Part shown: positions 1 through 9,123 of the stretch, piece by piece
Position numbering within the stretch: the first letter of the stretch is position 1
How the letters are laid out: each line of letters starts with the position of its first letter
Origin: Pseudomonadota bacterium
GTDB taxonomy: Bacteria; Pseudomonadota; Alphaproteobacteria; Azospirillales; Azospirillaceae
Length of the DNA: 63,345 nt
Direction of reading: 5' to 3'
Assembly: GCA_023411035.1 (NCBI GenBank)
Contig: JAEYPE010000152.1
Span: 1-63,345 of the forward strand
Position numbers and translations under genes: made by a program
Notes under the pieces: generated by a model
What the model saw: only the letters and a program-made list of their open reading frames with translations
Databases searched by the model: none
Told to the model about the DNA's origin: nothing

Positions 1-1467
1 CAGATGTCCGGCGGCATCGTCGCCTTCACCGTGGTCGGCCTGCCCGACAAGGCGGTGGCCGAAAGCCGGGAGCGGGTGCGGGCGGCGCTGCACGCCCTCG
101 GCCTCGCCCTGCCGGCCAAGCGGATCACCGTCAACCTCGCCCCGGCGGACGTGCTGAAGGAGGGCAGCCATTTCGACCTGCCCATCGCGCTGGCCCTGCT
201 GACCGTCATGGGCGTGCTGCCCGATATGGAGATGAGCCGCTATTGCGCGCTGGGCGAACTGGCGCTGGACGGGGCTCTGTCGCCGGTGGCCGGGGTGCTG
301 CCGGCGGCGATCAACGCGCTGGCCCGCGACCGCGGGCTGATCTGCCCGGACGCCTGCGGCGGGGAGGCGGCCTGGGCGGGCGAAGGGTTGGACGTGCTGG
401 CGCCCGCGACGCTGCTGGCCCTCATCAACCATTTCCGCGGCCAGCAGGTGCTGACCCGCCCCCGCCCGCGCATCCAGGAAAGCGCCGAGGCGCCGCTCGA
501 CCTGCGCGACGTGAAGGGGAACGAGACGGCCAAACGCGCGCTGGAGGTCGCCGCCGCCGGATCGCACAATCTGTTGATGATCGGGCCGCCTGGCTCCGGC
601 AAGTCGATGCTGGCGGCGCGGATGCCGGGCCTCCTGCCGCCGCTCGACCCGGCGGAGGCGCTGGAGGTCTCGATGATCCACAGCGTCGCCGGGCTGCTGG
701 ACGACGGAAAGCTGCTGCGCCAGCGGCCCTACCGGTCTCCGCACCAGTCGGCCAGTCTGCCCGCCCTGGTCGGCGGCGGGTCGCGCGCCCGGCCGGGGGA
801 AATCTCGCTCGCCCATAAGGGCGTGCTGTTTTTGGACGAACTCCCTGAGTTCCCGCGCGCCACGCTGGAGGCGCTGCGCCAGCCGCTGGAAACCGGAAAG
901 GCTGTGGTCAGCCGGGCGAACCACCATGTCACCTACCCCGCGCGGGTGCAGTTGATCGCGGCCATGAACCCCTGCCGCTGCGGCCATCTGGACGACCCAT
1001 CGCTGGCCTGCGCCCGCGCGCCGAAATGCGCCGCGGACTACCAGTCCAAAATCAGCGGCCCCTTGTTCGACCGTATAGACCTGCATATCGACGTGCCCGC
1101 CGTCAGCCCCGCCGACCTCAGCCTGCCGCCGCCCGCGGAGGGCAGCGCCGACGTGGCCGCCCGCGTGGCGGTGGCGCGCGCCGTCCAGGCGGAGCGCTAC
1201 GCCGGATTCGGCCCCTTTCCCGAAGGCCGCGCGGTGCGCACCAACGCGGAGGCCGATGGGGAACTGCTGGAAAAGGCCGCCGCCCCCGACCAGCCGGGCC
1301 GCGCCCTGCTGACCGACGCGGCGGAGCGGCTGAAGCTGTCGGCCCGCGGCTATCACCGCGTCATGCGCGTCGCCCGCACGCTGGCCGATCTGGACGGCGG
1401 GGGCGGCGTGCGCCGCCTGCACGTCGCGGAGGCGCTCAGCTACCGCCGGATCGCCCCCGGACGGTGA
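1..1467 (+). CDS. comM: YifB/ComM family Mg-chelatase-like AAA+ ATPase, 5' end cut by window
   Basis: The protein enters the window already open; the usual first ~20 residues lie upstream. What remains (about 488 residues) has the N-terminal Lon-like/ChlI fold (GGIVAFTVVGLPDKAV), a Walker A site GPPGSGKSMLAAR near residue 196, Walker B FLDELPEF near 277, and the C-terminal Mg-chelatase domain with the zinc-type cluster NPCRCGHLDDPSLAC. The family includes ComM, a hexameric helicase that promotes branch migration during natural transformation in other bacteria; the role in Alphaproteobacteria is less clear. It converges on the DUF308 gene, whose stop lies 7 bp away. Identification of the family is certain; the transformation role is inferred. 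Confidence 0.93.
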   Translation, partial: QMSGGIVAFTVVGLPDKAVAESRERVRAALHALGLALPAKRITVNLAPADVLKEGSHFDLPIALALLTVMGVLPDMEMSRYCALGELALDGALSPVAGVLPAAINALARDRGLICPDACGGEAAWAGEGLDVLAPATLLALINHFRGQQVLTRPRPRIQESAEAPLDLRDVKGNETAKRALEVAAAGSHNLLMIGPPGSGKSMLAARMPGLLPPLDPAEALEVSMIHSVAGLLDDGKLLRQRPYRSPHQSASLPALVGGGSRARPGEISLAHKGVLFLDELPEFPRATLEALRQPLETGKAVVSRANHHVTYPARVQLIAAMNPCRCGHLDDPSLACARAPKCAADYQSKISGPLFDRIDLHIDVPAVSPADLSLPPPAEGSADVAARVAVARAVQAERYAGFGPFPEGRAVRTNAEADGELLEKAAAPDQPGRALLTDAAERLKLSARGYHRVMRVARTLADLDGGGGVRRLHVAEALSYRRIAPGR

Positions 1468-1474
1468 ATCGTCG

Positions 1475-2095
1475 TCACTCCGCAGCCACGGCGCTGCCAT
1501 GGTCGGAATGGTGTTCCCGGTCATGGTGGCAGCGGCGCAGGCGGAAGGCCGTGACGATGGCCAGCACGCCATAGACGATCAGATAGCTGGCCACCCCCAG
1601 CGCCAGGACCAGCAGGCCCAGCGACGGCAGTACCCACATGCCCATGCCGAACAGCACCGACAGGGCGCCGGCCACGCCCCAGGCCCATTTGCCGTGGGCG
1701 CGGTCCAGGCGCCACGCGATCATGATCTTGGCGAAGCCGGCGATTATCGACCAGGCGGCGGTCACGAAGACCAGGGCGAACAGGCTCGCCACCGGCCACA
1801 GAAGGATCAGGACACCCGCCACCAGACTGACCACGCCGTCCAGGATGACGGGCAGGCTGCGTTCATGCGCCCGGGCGGCGCGGATGCCGCTGATGACGGC
1901 GAACAGGCCGTCCGTCAGAAGATAGGCCGCGAGAAAAATCATCAGGGTGGCGACCGTCGCCCCCGGCAGGAGAAAGGCCAGAACGCCGAGCAGGACCGCC
2001 GCGGCCCCGCGCAGCGCCAGCGCCCACCAGTTGCGTGCCAGCAGATCGTTCATGCCCTGAACCCGCCGGGCCTCGAACGCCGTCTCCGTTGTCAT
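1475..2095 (-). CDS. HdeD-family (DUF308) membrane protein
   Basis: This 206-residue protein is almost entirely hydrophobic, with six predicted membrane helices arranged as repeated DUF308 units (for example LALRGAAAVLLGVLAFLLPG near the N-terminus). HdeD of E. coli is an inner-membrane protein linked to acid resistance; most homologues are uncharacterised. The start at 2095 (MTTETAF) is chosen because AGGGGAG lies just upstream. A longer frame to 2179 would add 28 residues that look non-coding. The C-terminus is rich in His, Arg and Asp. The family call is firm, the physiological role unknown. Confidence 0.85.
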   Translation of the reverse strand: MTTETAFEARRVQGMNDLLARNWWALALRGAAAVLLGVLAFLLPGATVATLMIFLAAYLLTDGLFAVISGIRAARAHERSLPVILDGVVSLVAGVLILLWPVASLFALVFVTAAWSIIAGFAKIMIAWRLDRAHGKWAWGVAGALSVLFGMGMWVLPSLGLLVLALGVASYLIVYGVLAIVTAFRLRRCHHDREHHSDHGSAVAAE

Positions 2096-2249
2096 ATCCC
2101 GTCTCCCCTTTGGCCATTCCGCCGTGCCCATTCCACCGTACCGGGCACGGGGGGCTGCGCATGGCACATGGCGGCACAACAGGGAGCGGGTGACTTCGTT
2201 GCGGCGGCGGGTTGCCTCGGCGACGGGGCTCGCGCGGAATATCTGCCGG

Positions 2250-2918
2250 TCAGTTGTTGCGGCCGAATTCGTTCCGGCTCGGTTCGACGAAGTAGAACAG
2301 CTTGGATTCGAACTGCACGCCCTCGCGCGGGTTCAGCAGCGCCACCTCGGTCGTCAGCCCCTGGGCGTCCAGCACCCGCCATTTGCGGAGTTTGAAGGGA
2401 CGGTCCTCGAACACCAGCGTCAGCGTGCCCTTGCCGGGGTCCTTGGTCTCGGTCAGGCTGATCTCCACCAGACCGGGCGCCTGATAGACGCCGGTCACCG
2501 TCACGTCTCCGGACAGACGGACGGTCTTGCGCAGGATGAAGTCGGCCAGCGTGCTGCCGATGGGGGCGCTGGACTGCTGCCGCATGTCCCCATCCCAATA
2601 GAAGATGAAGGTGCCGTCGGCGACGACGAAGTCCTTCACCGGCGGGTCGTATTCCAGCCGCATCCGGCCCGGACGCGACAGGTAGAAGGTGCCGGAGGTC
2701 TGGTGCCCGTTCGGGGAAACCTGCACGAACTTCGATTGCATCGTGCCGATGCCGTTCAGATAGCTTTCCGCCTGCGCCACCAGCGCCTTGTCCTGAGCGG
2801 TCAGGGCGGCGGCGCGTGGAGCGGCCAGAGCCGGCGCGGGGGCGGTCCCCACCGCGGCGGCGGAAACGGACAGGGTGACGGCGGCGGCAGCCAGGATGCG
2901 GCGGAACATGGTTTTCAT
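2250..2918 (-). CDS. lolA: Outer-membrane lipoprotein carrier protein LolA
   Basis: This 222-residue secreted protein begins with a signal peptide (MKTMFRRILAAAAVTLSVSA, then an Ala-rich c-region ending APALA or ALAA). The mature part matches the LolA fold: an N-terminal helix with MQSKFVQV, then strands including SGTFYLSRPGRMRLEYD and a C-terminal segment before the stop. LolA carries lipoproteins across the periplasm from the LolCDE transporter to the outer membrane. The start at 2918 has AGCAGG upstream. It lies 83 bp downstream of ftsK on the same strand, an arrangement common in Alphaproteobacteria, so the two are probably co-transcribed. The family is clear. Confidence 0.92.
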   Translation of the reverse strand: MKTMFRRILAAAAVTLSVSAAAVGTAPAPALAAPRAAALTAQDKALVAQAESYLNGIGTMQSKFVQVSPNGHQTSGTFYLSRPGRMRLEYDPPVKDFVVADGTFIFYWDGDMRQQSSAPIGSTLADFILRKTVRLSGDVTVTGVYQAPGLVEISLTETKDPGKGTLTLVFEDRPFKLRKWRVLDAQGLTTEVALLNPREGVQFESKLFYFVEPSRNEFGRNN

Positions 2919-3001
2919 GATGCCTGCTTTTACCGGTCGTTCGGGGCGGAAATGGGGCGCGGCGGCGGAGGTTCCAAGGGCAATCAAGCCCCGTCCCCCG
3001 T

Positions 3002-5512
3002 TCATTCCTCGATGTTGCGGGCCAGGACCTCGCGCTTGCCGGCGTGGTTGGGCTTGCTGACCACGCCTTCGGTCTCCATCCGCTCGATCAGCCGGGCGGC
3101 GGAGTTGTAGCCGATGCGGAGCTGGCGCTGGATGAAGCTGGTAGACGCCTTGCGCTCGCGGCAGACCACGGCGACCGCCTTGTCGTAAAGGTCGTCGCCC
3201 GACCCGCCGCCGGCCCCGCCCGACCCGTCGTCGAAGGAACCGCCATCCTCGTCGTCCTCTTCCGTGATGGCGTCGACGTAGCTCGGTTCGCCCTGCGTCT
3301 TCAGGAACTTCACCACCTGCTCCACCTCGCCGTCGGCGACGAAGGGGCCGTGGACACGGGTGATGCGGCCGCCGCCGGCCATGTAGAGCATGTCGCCTTG
3401 GCCGAGAAGCTGCTCCGCCCCCTGCTCGCCCAGAATGGTGCGGCTGTCGATCTTGGAGGTGACCTGGAAGCTGATGCGGGTCGGGAAGTTGGCCTTGATG
3501 GTGCCGGTGATGACGTCCACCGACGGGCGCTGCGTCGCCATGATCAGGTGGATGCCGGCGGCGCGGGCCATCTGGGCCAGGCGCTGGATCGCCGCCTCGA
3601 TGTCCTTGCCCGCCACCAGCATCAGGTCGGCCATCTCGTCCACGATGACCACGATGTAGGGCAGTTCCTTCAGGTCGAGCGGCTGCTCCTCGAAGATGGG
3701 CTTGCCGGTGTCGGGGTCGAAGCCGGTCTGGACGCGGCGGGTCAGAAGCTCGCCGCCGGCGCGGGCCTCGCGCAATCGGGCGTTGTAGCCCTCGATGTTG
3801 CGCACGCCCAGCTTGGACATGTTGCGGTAGCGGTCCTCCATCTCCCGCACCGTCCATTTCAGCGCGACCACCGCCTTCTTCGGATCGGTGACGACCGGCG
3901 TCAGCAGATGGGGAATGCCCTCGTAGACCGACAGCTCCAGCATCTTGGGGTCGATCATGATGAAGCGGCAGCGGTCGGGCGGCAGGCGGTAGAGCAGCGA
4001 CAGGATCATCGTGTTGATTGCCACCGACTTGCCCGAACCGGTGGTGCCCGCCACCAGCAGATGCGGGAAGCGGGCGAGGTCCGCCACCACCGACTGGCCG
4101 CCGATGTCCTTGCCCAGCGCCAGCAGCAGCTTGCCCGCCGTCTTGTCGAAGACGTCGCCGGCCAGCAACTCGCGCAGCAGCACCGTCTCGCGCTTGGCGT
4201 TGGGAAGCTCGATGCCGATGACGTTGCGGCCCGGCACCACGGCGACGCGGACGGACACCGCGCTCATCGAGCGGGCGATGTCGTCGGCCAGACCGATGAC
4301 GCGGGACGACTTGGTGCCGGGGGCCGGCTCCAGCTCGTACAGAGTGACCACCGGACCGGGGTGGACCTTCTGCACCTCGCCGCGCACGCCGAAGTCGGAC
4401 AGAACGCCTTCCAGCTTCGCCGCGTTCTCGCGCAGCGCCGCCTCGTCCACCTTCTCGCCGCGCCCGCTGGTCGGAACGATCTGGAGCAGGTCGAGCGGCG
4501 GCAGTTCATAGCCGTCCGCCTCCTCCAGATCCAGGGCGGCCTGCCGGGGCTTGCGTTCCTGGTCGGCGGGCTTGGCCTTGCCCCCGGCGGGAGCGGTCAC
4601 CACGGGAACGGCGCGGGCCTTGGCCTCCACCCGCGGCTCCACGCTGATGGAGTCGGACAGGCGGGCGCGCGGCGTGGCGCGCAGGGCGCCGGCATCGCTC
4701 TCCTCTTCCGGAGCGTCGTCCAGCGTCGGGGCGGCGCCCTTGCCCGCCACGGCGAGGCTGGGTTCCCGGCGCAGCAGGCCGCCGGTCTGGCGGGCGGCGT
4801 TGCGCGCGGCCTCCGCCCCCTTGTCGCGCACCAGCGACACACCGGTGCGGACCCCCCGCCCGATGCGGGCGATGGCGGCGCCGGTTTCGCGCAGGCTGGC
4901 CGCCCATTCGCGGACCGACAGGCCCATGGCGACGAACAGGATCAGCCCGCCGGCGATGCCCGCCACGGTGCCGACCGCCGGATGTCCGGCCCCGCCGAAC
5001 AGCAGCTTGCTGACCCCGTCCAGCAGCACGATGCCGAAGCTGCCGCCGGGATGGCCGTTCAGCGGGTCCTCGCCGCCCGTGCTCATCCCCGCCAGGAACA
5101 TGGCGACCAGCAGCACGCCCCACACCGCCAGCACGCTGCGGAACAGCGGGTGGCGGACGCTCTTCTGCAGGCTGAGCCGCCAGCCCCACATCATCGGAAC
5201 CAGGGCCAGCAGATAGGCCGCCCAGCCCAGCGACTGGATCAGGATGTCCGCCAGATAGGCGCCGAACCGGCCGAACAGGTTGTGCGTGGGAGCGTCCGCC
5301 GCCGGCACCGCGTTCCACGAGGGGTCGGACGGGCTGTAGCTGCCCAGTATGACCATCAGGATCAGCCCGGCCACGCCCAGCGCGAAGCCCGCCAGTTCGC
5401 GCGCCCGCGCGACCACGAAGGCGCGCGTGGCGGGCGAGAAGAAGGGCGGCTTTTCGGGCCGTCCTCCAGCGCTTTTGCCGCTTCCGCTGCGGGGGCTTGC
5501 GGGTCGTGCCAT
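3002..5512 (-). CDS. ftsK: DNA translocase FtsK
   Basis: The 836-residue protein has four N-terminal membrane helices (roughly residues 35-200), a Pro/Ala/Lys-rich linker to about 340, the RecA-like motor with Walker A GTTGSGKSVAIN near 490 and Walker B YIVVIVDEMADLM, and a C-terminal winged-helix gamma domain (about 765-836, KASTSFIQRQLRIGYNSAAR). FtsK sits at the division septum, pumps chromosomal DNA toward the terminus guided by KOPS sequences read by the gamma domain, and activates XerCD recombination. The linker is short compared with E. coli FtsK, as is normal for this class. It lies between the aminotransferase gene and lolA on the same strand. Confidence 0.97.
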   Translation of the reverse strand: MARPASPRSGSGKSAGGRPEKPPFFSPATRAFVVARARELAGFALGVAGLILMVILGSYSPSDPSWNAVPAADAPTHNLFGRFGAYLADILIQSLGWAAYLLALVPMMWGWRLSLQKSVRHPLFRSVLAVWGVLLVAMFLAGMSTGGEDPLNGHPGGSFGIVLLDGVSKLLFGGAGHPAVGTVAGIAGGLILFVAMGLSVREWAASLRETGAAIARIGRGVRTGVSLVRDKGAEAARNAARQTGGLLRREPSLAVAGKGAAPTLDDAPEEESDAGALRATPRARLSDSISVEPRVEAKARAVPVVTAPAGGKAKPADQERKPRQAALDLEEADGYELPPLDLLQIVPTSGRGEKVDEAALRENAAKLEGVLSDFGVRGEVQKVHPGPVVTLYELEPAPGTKSSRVIGLADDIARSMSAVSVRVAVVPGRNVIGIELPNAKRETVLLRELLAGDVFDKTAGKLLLALGKDIGGQSVVADLARFPHLLVAGTTGSGKSVAINTMILSLLYRLPPDRCRFIMIDPKMLELSVYEGIPHLLTPVVTDPKKAVVALKWTVREMEDRYRNMSKLGVRNIEGYNARLREARAGGELLTRRVQTGFDPDTGKPIFEEQPLDLKELPYIVVIVDEMADLMLVAGKDIEAAIQRLAQMARAAGIHLIMATQRPSVDVITGTIKANFPTRISFQVTSKIDSRTILGEQGAEQLLGQGDMLYMAGGGRITRVHGPFVADGEVEQVVKFLKTQGEPSYVDAITEEDDEDGGSFDDGSGGAGGGSGDDLYDKAVAVVCRERKASTSFIQRQLRIGYNSAARLIERMETEGVVSKPNHAGKREVLARNIEE

Positions 5513-5609
5513 GGGCAGAAGGTCCTCGGAACATGCTGTGCCGGCCCGTCCTCGGAAGGAAGGCCGGGGGGACTGGAGTCGAAACCGGGCGGGTGCGCTC
5601 CCCCGGCCC

Positions 5610-6842
5610 TTATCCCAGAATGCGGGCGATGGTGGCGCAGGCGTGGGCGACCGTCTCGGCGTCGTTCACCAGCGCGACGCGGATGAAGGGCGCGCCGGGG
5701 TTCGCCTCGCCGGGTTCGCAGCGGGTCAGATAGGCGCCGGGCAGCACGCGGATGCCGCCTTCCGCCCACAGGCGGCGCGTCGCCTCCTCCCCGTCGCCGA
5801 CGTCCAGCCACAGGAAGAAGCCGCCGTCCGGACGGTAATAGCCGTAGCGCCCCTTCAGCGAAGCCTCCGCCGCGTCGAACTTGGCGCGGTAGAGCGCGCG
5901 GTTCTCCTCCACATGCGCCTCGTCCCGCCACAGGGCGGCGCTGGCGGCCAGCACCGGCAGCGGCATCCCGGCGTTGGAGTAGCTGCGCAGGCGGGTGAAG
6001 CGCGCCATCAGCTCCGGATCGCCGGCCACGAAGCCGGACCGCAGCCCGGCGGCGCTCGACCGCTTGGACAGGGAATGGAAGACCAGGATGTTCGCCCAGG
6101 GCTTCCCGCGATGGTCCAGCCCCGACGCGACCTGGAGCGCGCCGACCGGCGGCTTGTCCAGGTAGATCTCGGCGTAGCACTCGTCCACCGCCAGGATGAA
6201 GCCGTAGCGGCGCGCCAGCCCGATCGCCCGCTCCAGATAGGCGGCGTCCGCCGCCGCACCCTGCGGGTTGGCCGGGGTGCAGAGGTAGAACAGCGCCGTG
6301 CGCTCCAGCAGATCCGGCGTCAGAGAATCGAGGTCGGGCAGGAATCCGGTTTCGCGCGTGGAGGGCAGGAACACCGGCTCCGCCCCGGCCAGCAGGGCCG
6401 CCCCCTCATAGGGCGCGTAGAAGGGGTTGGGCATCAGCACCGCCGGCTGCCGGCCCGCCTTGGACTGCGGCACGGCCAGCAGGGCCAGCAGGAACAGCGC
6501 CTCGCGCGTGCCGGACACCGGCAGGACGGACTTTTCCGCGTCGAACAGCCCGTCCGGCAGGGCGTAGCGGCGGGTCAGCCAGCCGCCCACCGCCTCGCGG
6601 AACTCCGGCGTGCCGCCGACCGGCGGGTATTTGCCCCACAGATGCGCGTTGGCGCGCAGCGTCTCGTCGATGATGGCCGGCGGCTGGTGCTGCGGCTCGC
6701 CCACCGACATCATGATCGGCTCGGCGTTGCTGCGCGGCGTCACCCCGGACAGCAGGGCCGCCAGCCGGGTGAAGGGATAGTCGGACAGCCGGTCGAGCCG
6801 GTCGTTGACGAGAGCGAAGGTGCCGAGGTCCGGTGAGGACAT
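5610..6842 (-). CDS. aat: PLP-dependent class I/II aminotransferase (aat next to glnZ)
   Basis: A fold-type I aminotransferase of 410 residues. Visible marks are the phosphate-cup region SGTREALFLLALL, the conserved CTPANPQG segment, the PLP-contact AVDECYAEIY, and the Schiff-base lysine in HSLSKRSSAAGLRSGF, with an Arg near the C-terminus for carboxylate binding. Its closest named relatives appear to be DapC/succinyldiaminopimelate aminotransferases, but the substrate cannot be read from sequence. A gene called aat follows glnZ in A. brasilense, and the arrangement here is the same. The start at 6842 (MSSPDLG) has AAGGA 11 bp upstream; an ATG at 6863 lacks a ribosome site. Confidence 0.9.
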   Translation of the reverse strand: MSSPDLGTFALVNDRLDRLSDYPFTRLAALLSGVTPRSNAEPIMMSVGEPQHQPPAIIDETLRANAHLWGKYPPVGGTPEFREAVGGWLTRRYALPDGLFDAEKSVLPVSGTREALFLLALLAVPQSKAGRQPAVLMPNPFYAPYEGAALLAGAEPVFLPSTRETGFLPDLDSLTPDLLERTALFYLCTPANPQGAAADAAYLERAIGLARRYGFILAVDECYAEIYLDKPPVGALQVASGLDHRGKPWANILVFHSLSKRSSAAGLRSGFVAGDPELMARFTRLRSYSNAGMPLPVLAASAALWRDEAHVEENRALYRAKFDAAEASLKGRYGYYRPDGGFFLWLDVGDGEEATRRLWAEGGIRVLPGAYLTRCEPGEANPGAPFIRVALVNDAETVAHACATIARILG

Positions 6843-7203
6843 GCCGCCGAAGATCCTTTCCATGAGGACGGCCCGAAAAGGCCGGGCCGGCCCAGGGGGC
6901 GCGGCCCGCCAGGGGGCTCATGCCCGATACGAAACGGAAACGATCCTACCGGCGGTGGAGTCCCGGCACAAGGGCACAAAACCGGACGATGCCCGGTCAA
7001 GGGAAAGCAAACACCGCCCGTTCCGGCGGCCTTGCACCGCGGTGGAAAGACTGGCGTCCCCGGCTTCAAGTCACCGGGCAGATCATCGGCGCCCCACGGC
7101 AAGAAAAAGCGGAAGGGCCTTGCCCCGTGCGGGAGCGGCAGGGCCGTGACGCCCCGCCCTGTCCGCCCAGCCCAGTCCTCCTGTCCGCTTCGTCCGGTCC
7201 GCT
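6843..7203. other. Intergenic region between glnZ and the aminotransferase gene
   Basis: This 361-bp stretch has no convincing gene. It holds the hairpin described at 7104-7145 and a 10-bp palindrome CACCGCGGTG near 7043. Nothing else stood out. Confidence 0.6.
7104..7145 (-). terminator. Terminator-like hairpin downstream of glnZ
   Basis: On the minus strand GGCCCTGCC and GGCAAGGCC pair over nine positions with one mismatch (7116-7124 with 7137-7145), followed eight bases later by a run of five T. It begins about 58 bp after the glnZ stop. The imperfect stem and displaced T-run suggest a leaky terminator that would separate abundant glnZ mRNA from the downstream aminotransferase message. 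Confidence 0.5.
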
Positions 7204-7542
7204 TCAGAGGGCTTCGGTGTTGGTCTCGCCGGTGCGGATGCGCACGGCCTGGGCGATGTCCAGCACGAAGATCTTGCCGTCGCCGATGCGGCCGGTGTTC
7301 GCGGCCTTCTGGATCGCCTCGACCACCTGCTCGTACTGGTCGTCGGACACGGCGACCTCGACCTTCACCTTGGGCAGGAAGCTCACGGAATATTCGGCAC
7401 CGCGGTAGATCTCGGTCTGACCCTTCTGGCGTCCGAAGCCCTTCACCTCGCTCACCGTCAGGCCCTGGATCCCGAGCGACGTCAGCGCCTCGCGCACTTC
7501 GTCGAGCTTGAACGGCTTGATGATGGCCATAACCAGTTTCAT
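7204..7542 (-). CDS. glnZ: Nitrogen regulatory protein PII paralogue GlnZ (GlnK type)
   Basis: A 112-residue PII protein. The T-loop carries the uridylylated Tyr51 in IYRGAEYSVSF, and the C-terminal signature TGRIGDGKIFVLDIAQAVRIRTGE is complete. PII trimers bind ATP/ADP and 2-oxoglutarate and control targets such as AmtB and, in Azospirillum, the DraT/DraG system that modifies nitrogenase. The N-terminus MKLVMAIIKPFKL and overall sequence match my memory of A. brasilense GlnZ rather than GlnB (MKKIEAI). The start at 7542 has AAGGGGAA; the frame extends 11 residues further upstream without support. GlnD, which uridylylates it, is encoded at 39760-42561. A sigma-54-like promoter lies about 130 bp upstream. 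Confidence 0.96.
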   Translation of the reverse strand: MKLVMAIIKPFKLDEVREALTSLGIQGLTVSEVKGFGRQKGQTEIYRGAEYSVSFLPKVKVEVAVSDDQYEQVVEAIQKAANTGRIGDGKIFVLDIAQAVRIRTGETNTEAL

Positions 7543-7673
7543 GTGGCTTCCCCTTGTAAGCGTGTGTGCGGACACTTGCGGTCGCCCGGCCTCCCATCGA
7601 CCGATCCCGCATTGCCGGCGGGTTTTCCGAAGGTGACTCGAGCCTGTCCGCCTCGACCGTAAAAATCAATGTC

Positions 7674-7690
7674 TTCAAGAATCGTGCCGG
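7674..7690 (-). promoter_or_regulatory. Candidate sigma-54 promoter of glnZ
   Basis: On the minus strand the sequence CCGGCACGATTCTTGAA aligns with the sigma-54 consensus TGGCACG-N4-TTGCA. The -24 element GGCACG is perfect; the -12 element is TTGA instead of TTGC. It would start transcription about 120 bp before the glnZ start codon. Sigma-54 control of glnZ is known in A. brasilense. I found no clear pair of NtrC sites upstream. Confidence 0.5.
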
Positions 7691-7759
7691 TTGCAGGAAC
7701 GGGTCCTTTTCCGTGAACCCCGACTGTTTCGCCGTCCGATTGGGCAGGCCATGCCTATT

Positions 7760-7771
7760 AATTGCGCAATT
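7760..7771. promoter_or_regulatory. 12-bp perfect palindrome AATTGCGCAATT in the glnZ/ubiH divergent region
   Basis: AATTGCGCAATT lies about 75 bp upstream of the candidate glnZ promoter and about 90 bp before the ubiquinone hydroxylase start. It is A+T-rich relative to its surroundings and could be an operator for either gene. The 318-bp gap (7543-7860) holds this and the sigma-54-like site, and nothing else I can name. Confidence 0.35.
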
Positions 7772-7860
7772 CGTGGGCCGCGACGCCGCGCCACTGGACA
7801 TCCGCGCAAAGCGGAACGATTGTTCGTACCCGCGTACACTGATCGAAGGGCAGCGCCATC

Positions 7861-9111
7861 ATGACCGAATCGGGCACCACCGCAGCGCATGAGATCACGA
7901 CCGACGTCGTCGTGCTGGGCGGCGGACTGGCCGGGCTCAGCATGGCGGCGGCGCTGGCCACCGCGGGCGTGCCGGTGGTCTGCATCGACCGCGACAGCCC
8001 GGACCGGCAAGGGGAGGACGGTTTCGACATCCGCACCACGGCGGTCGCCTACGCCTCGATGAAGGTGCTGGAAGGGGCGGGCGTCTGGAAGCACATGGAG
8101 CCCGACGCCGGCCCGATCCTGGACATCCGGGTGGCCGACCAGTTCTCGCCCCTGTTCGTCCATTACGATCACAAGGACTTGACCTGGGACGGCAAGAACC
8201 AGCCCTTCGGCTGGATTCTCGACAACAAGGACATGCGCCGCGCCCTGTTCGCCCGCGCGGCGGAACTGCCGGGCCTGCACCATCTGGCTCCCGCCCAGGC
8301 GGTGTCGATCGAGCGCAACCGCCGCGGCGCCACGGTGACGCTGGCCGACGGGCGGGTGGTGAAGGCGCGGCTGGTCGTCGGGGCCGACGGGCGCCGCTCT
8401 CTGGCGCGGGAGAGCGCCGGCATCAAGCTGCGCACCTGGGCCTATGACCAGACCGCCATCATCTGCACGATCCGCCATTCGGAGCCGCACAACGGCGTGG
8501 CGGTGGAGCATTTCCTGCCCAACGGCCCCTTCGCCGTGCTGCCGATGACGGAGAACCGCTCCTCCATCGTGTGGAGCGAGAAGCGGTCGCTGGTGGACAT
8601 GTATCTGAAGCTGCCGGAGGACCAGTTCATCGACGAGCTGACCCGCCGGTCCGGCGGCTATCTGGGCGACATAGAGCTGCTGACCCGGCGCGACGCCTGG
8701 CCGCTGTCGGTCCTGCTGGCCGAACGCTTCATCGCGGAGCGGCTGGCCCTGATCGGCGAAGCGGCCCACGCCATCCACCCCATCGCCGGCCAGGGGCTGA
8801 ACCTGGGCCTGCGCGATGTAGCGGCGCTGGCGGAGGTGATCGTGGACGCCCACCGCCTGGGCCTGGACGTCGGCTCGCCGGAGGTGCTGGCCCGCTTCCA
8901 GCGCTGGCGCCGCTTCGACACGGTGCTGCTGGCCGCGGTGTGCGACGGTCTGGTGCACCTGTTCTCCAACAACATCCCGCCGCTCAAGCTGGCCCGCGAC
9001 GTCGGCATGGCCGTCGTCAACCGCCTGCCTCCGCTGAAGCGCTTCTTCATGCGGCACGCGATGGGCGTGGTCGGCGACCTGCCGCGGATGATCAAGGGCG
9101 TGCCGCTGTAA
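7861..9111 (+). CDS. UbiH/UbiF/COQ6-family ubiquinone-biosynthesis hydroxylase
   Basis: A 416-residue FAD-dependent aromatic hydroxylase. The dinucleotide motif GGGLAGLSMAAAL lies at residues 20-32, the DG motif VVGADGRRS near 172-180, and the FAD-ribityl signature GEAAHAIHPIAGQGLNLGLRD at about 299-319. Family members add ring hydroxyls to ubiquinone precursors with NAD(P)H and O2. Alphaproteobacteria use different combinations of UbiH, UbiF, UbiM and UbiL, so the exact carbon hydroxylated cannot be stated. The start is supported by GAAGGG upstream. It converges with thpR, 12 bp between stops. Confidence 0.93.
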   Translation: MTESGTTAAHEITTDVVVLGGGLAGLSMAAALATAGVPVVCIDRDSPDRQGEDGFDIRTTAVAYASMKVLEGAGVWKHMEPDAGPILDIRVADQFSPLFVHYDHKDLTWDGKNQPFGWILDNKDMRRALFARAAELPGLHHLAPAQAVSIERNRRGATVTLADGRVVKARLVVGADGRRSLARESAGIKLRTWAYDQTAIICTIRHSEPHNGVAVEHFLPNGPFAVLPMTENRSSIVWSEKRSLVDMYLKLPEDQFIDELTRRSGGYLGDIELLTRRDAWPLSVLLAERFIAERLALIGEAAHAIHPIAGQGLNLGLRDVAALAEVIVDAHRLGLDVGSPEVLARFQRWRRFDTVLLAAVCDGLVHLFSNNIPPLKLARDVGMAVVNRLPPLKRFFMRHAMGVVGDLPRMIKGVPL

Positions 9112-9123
9112 GGAACCGGCTGC

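Noticed and set aside
3044..5686. Long open frame of 880 codons on the plus strand opposite ftsK
   Set aside because: It mirrors ftsK, is rich in His, Gln, Arg and Gly as expected from the reverse of GC-rich coding DNA, and has no recognisable domain.
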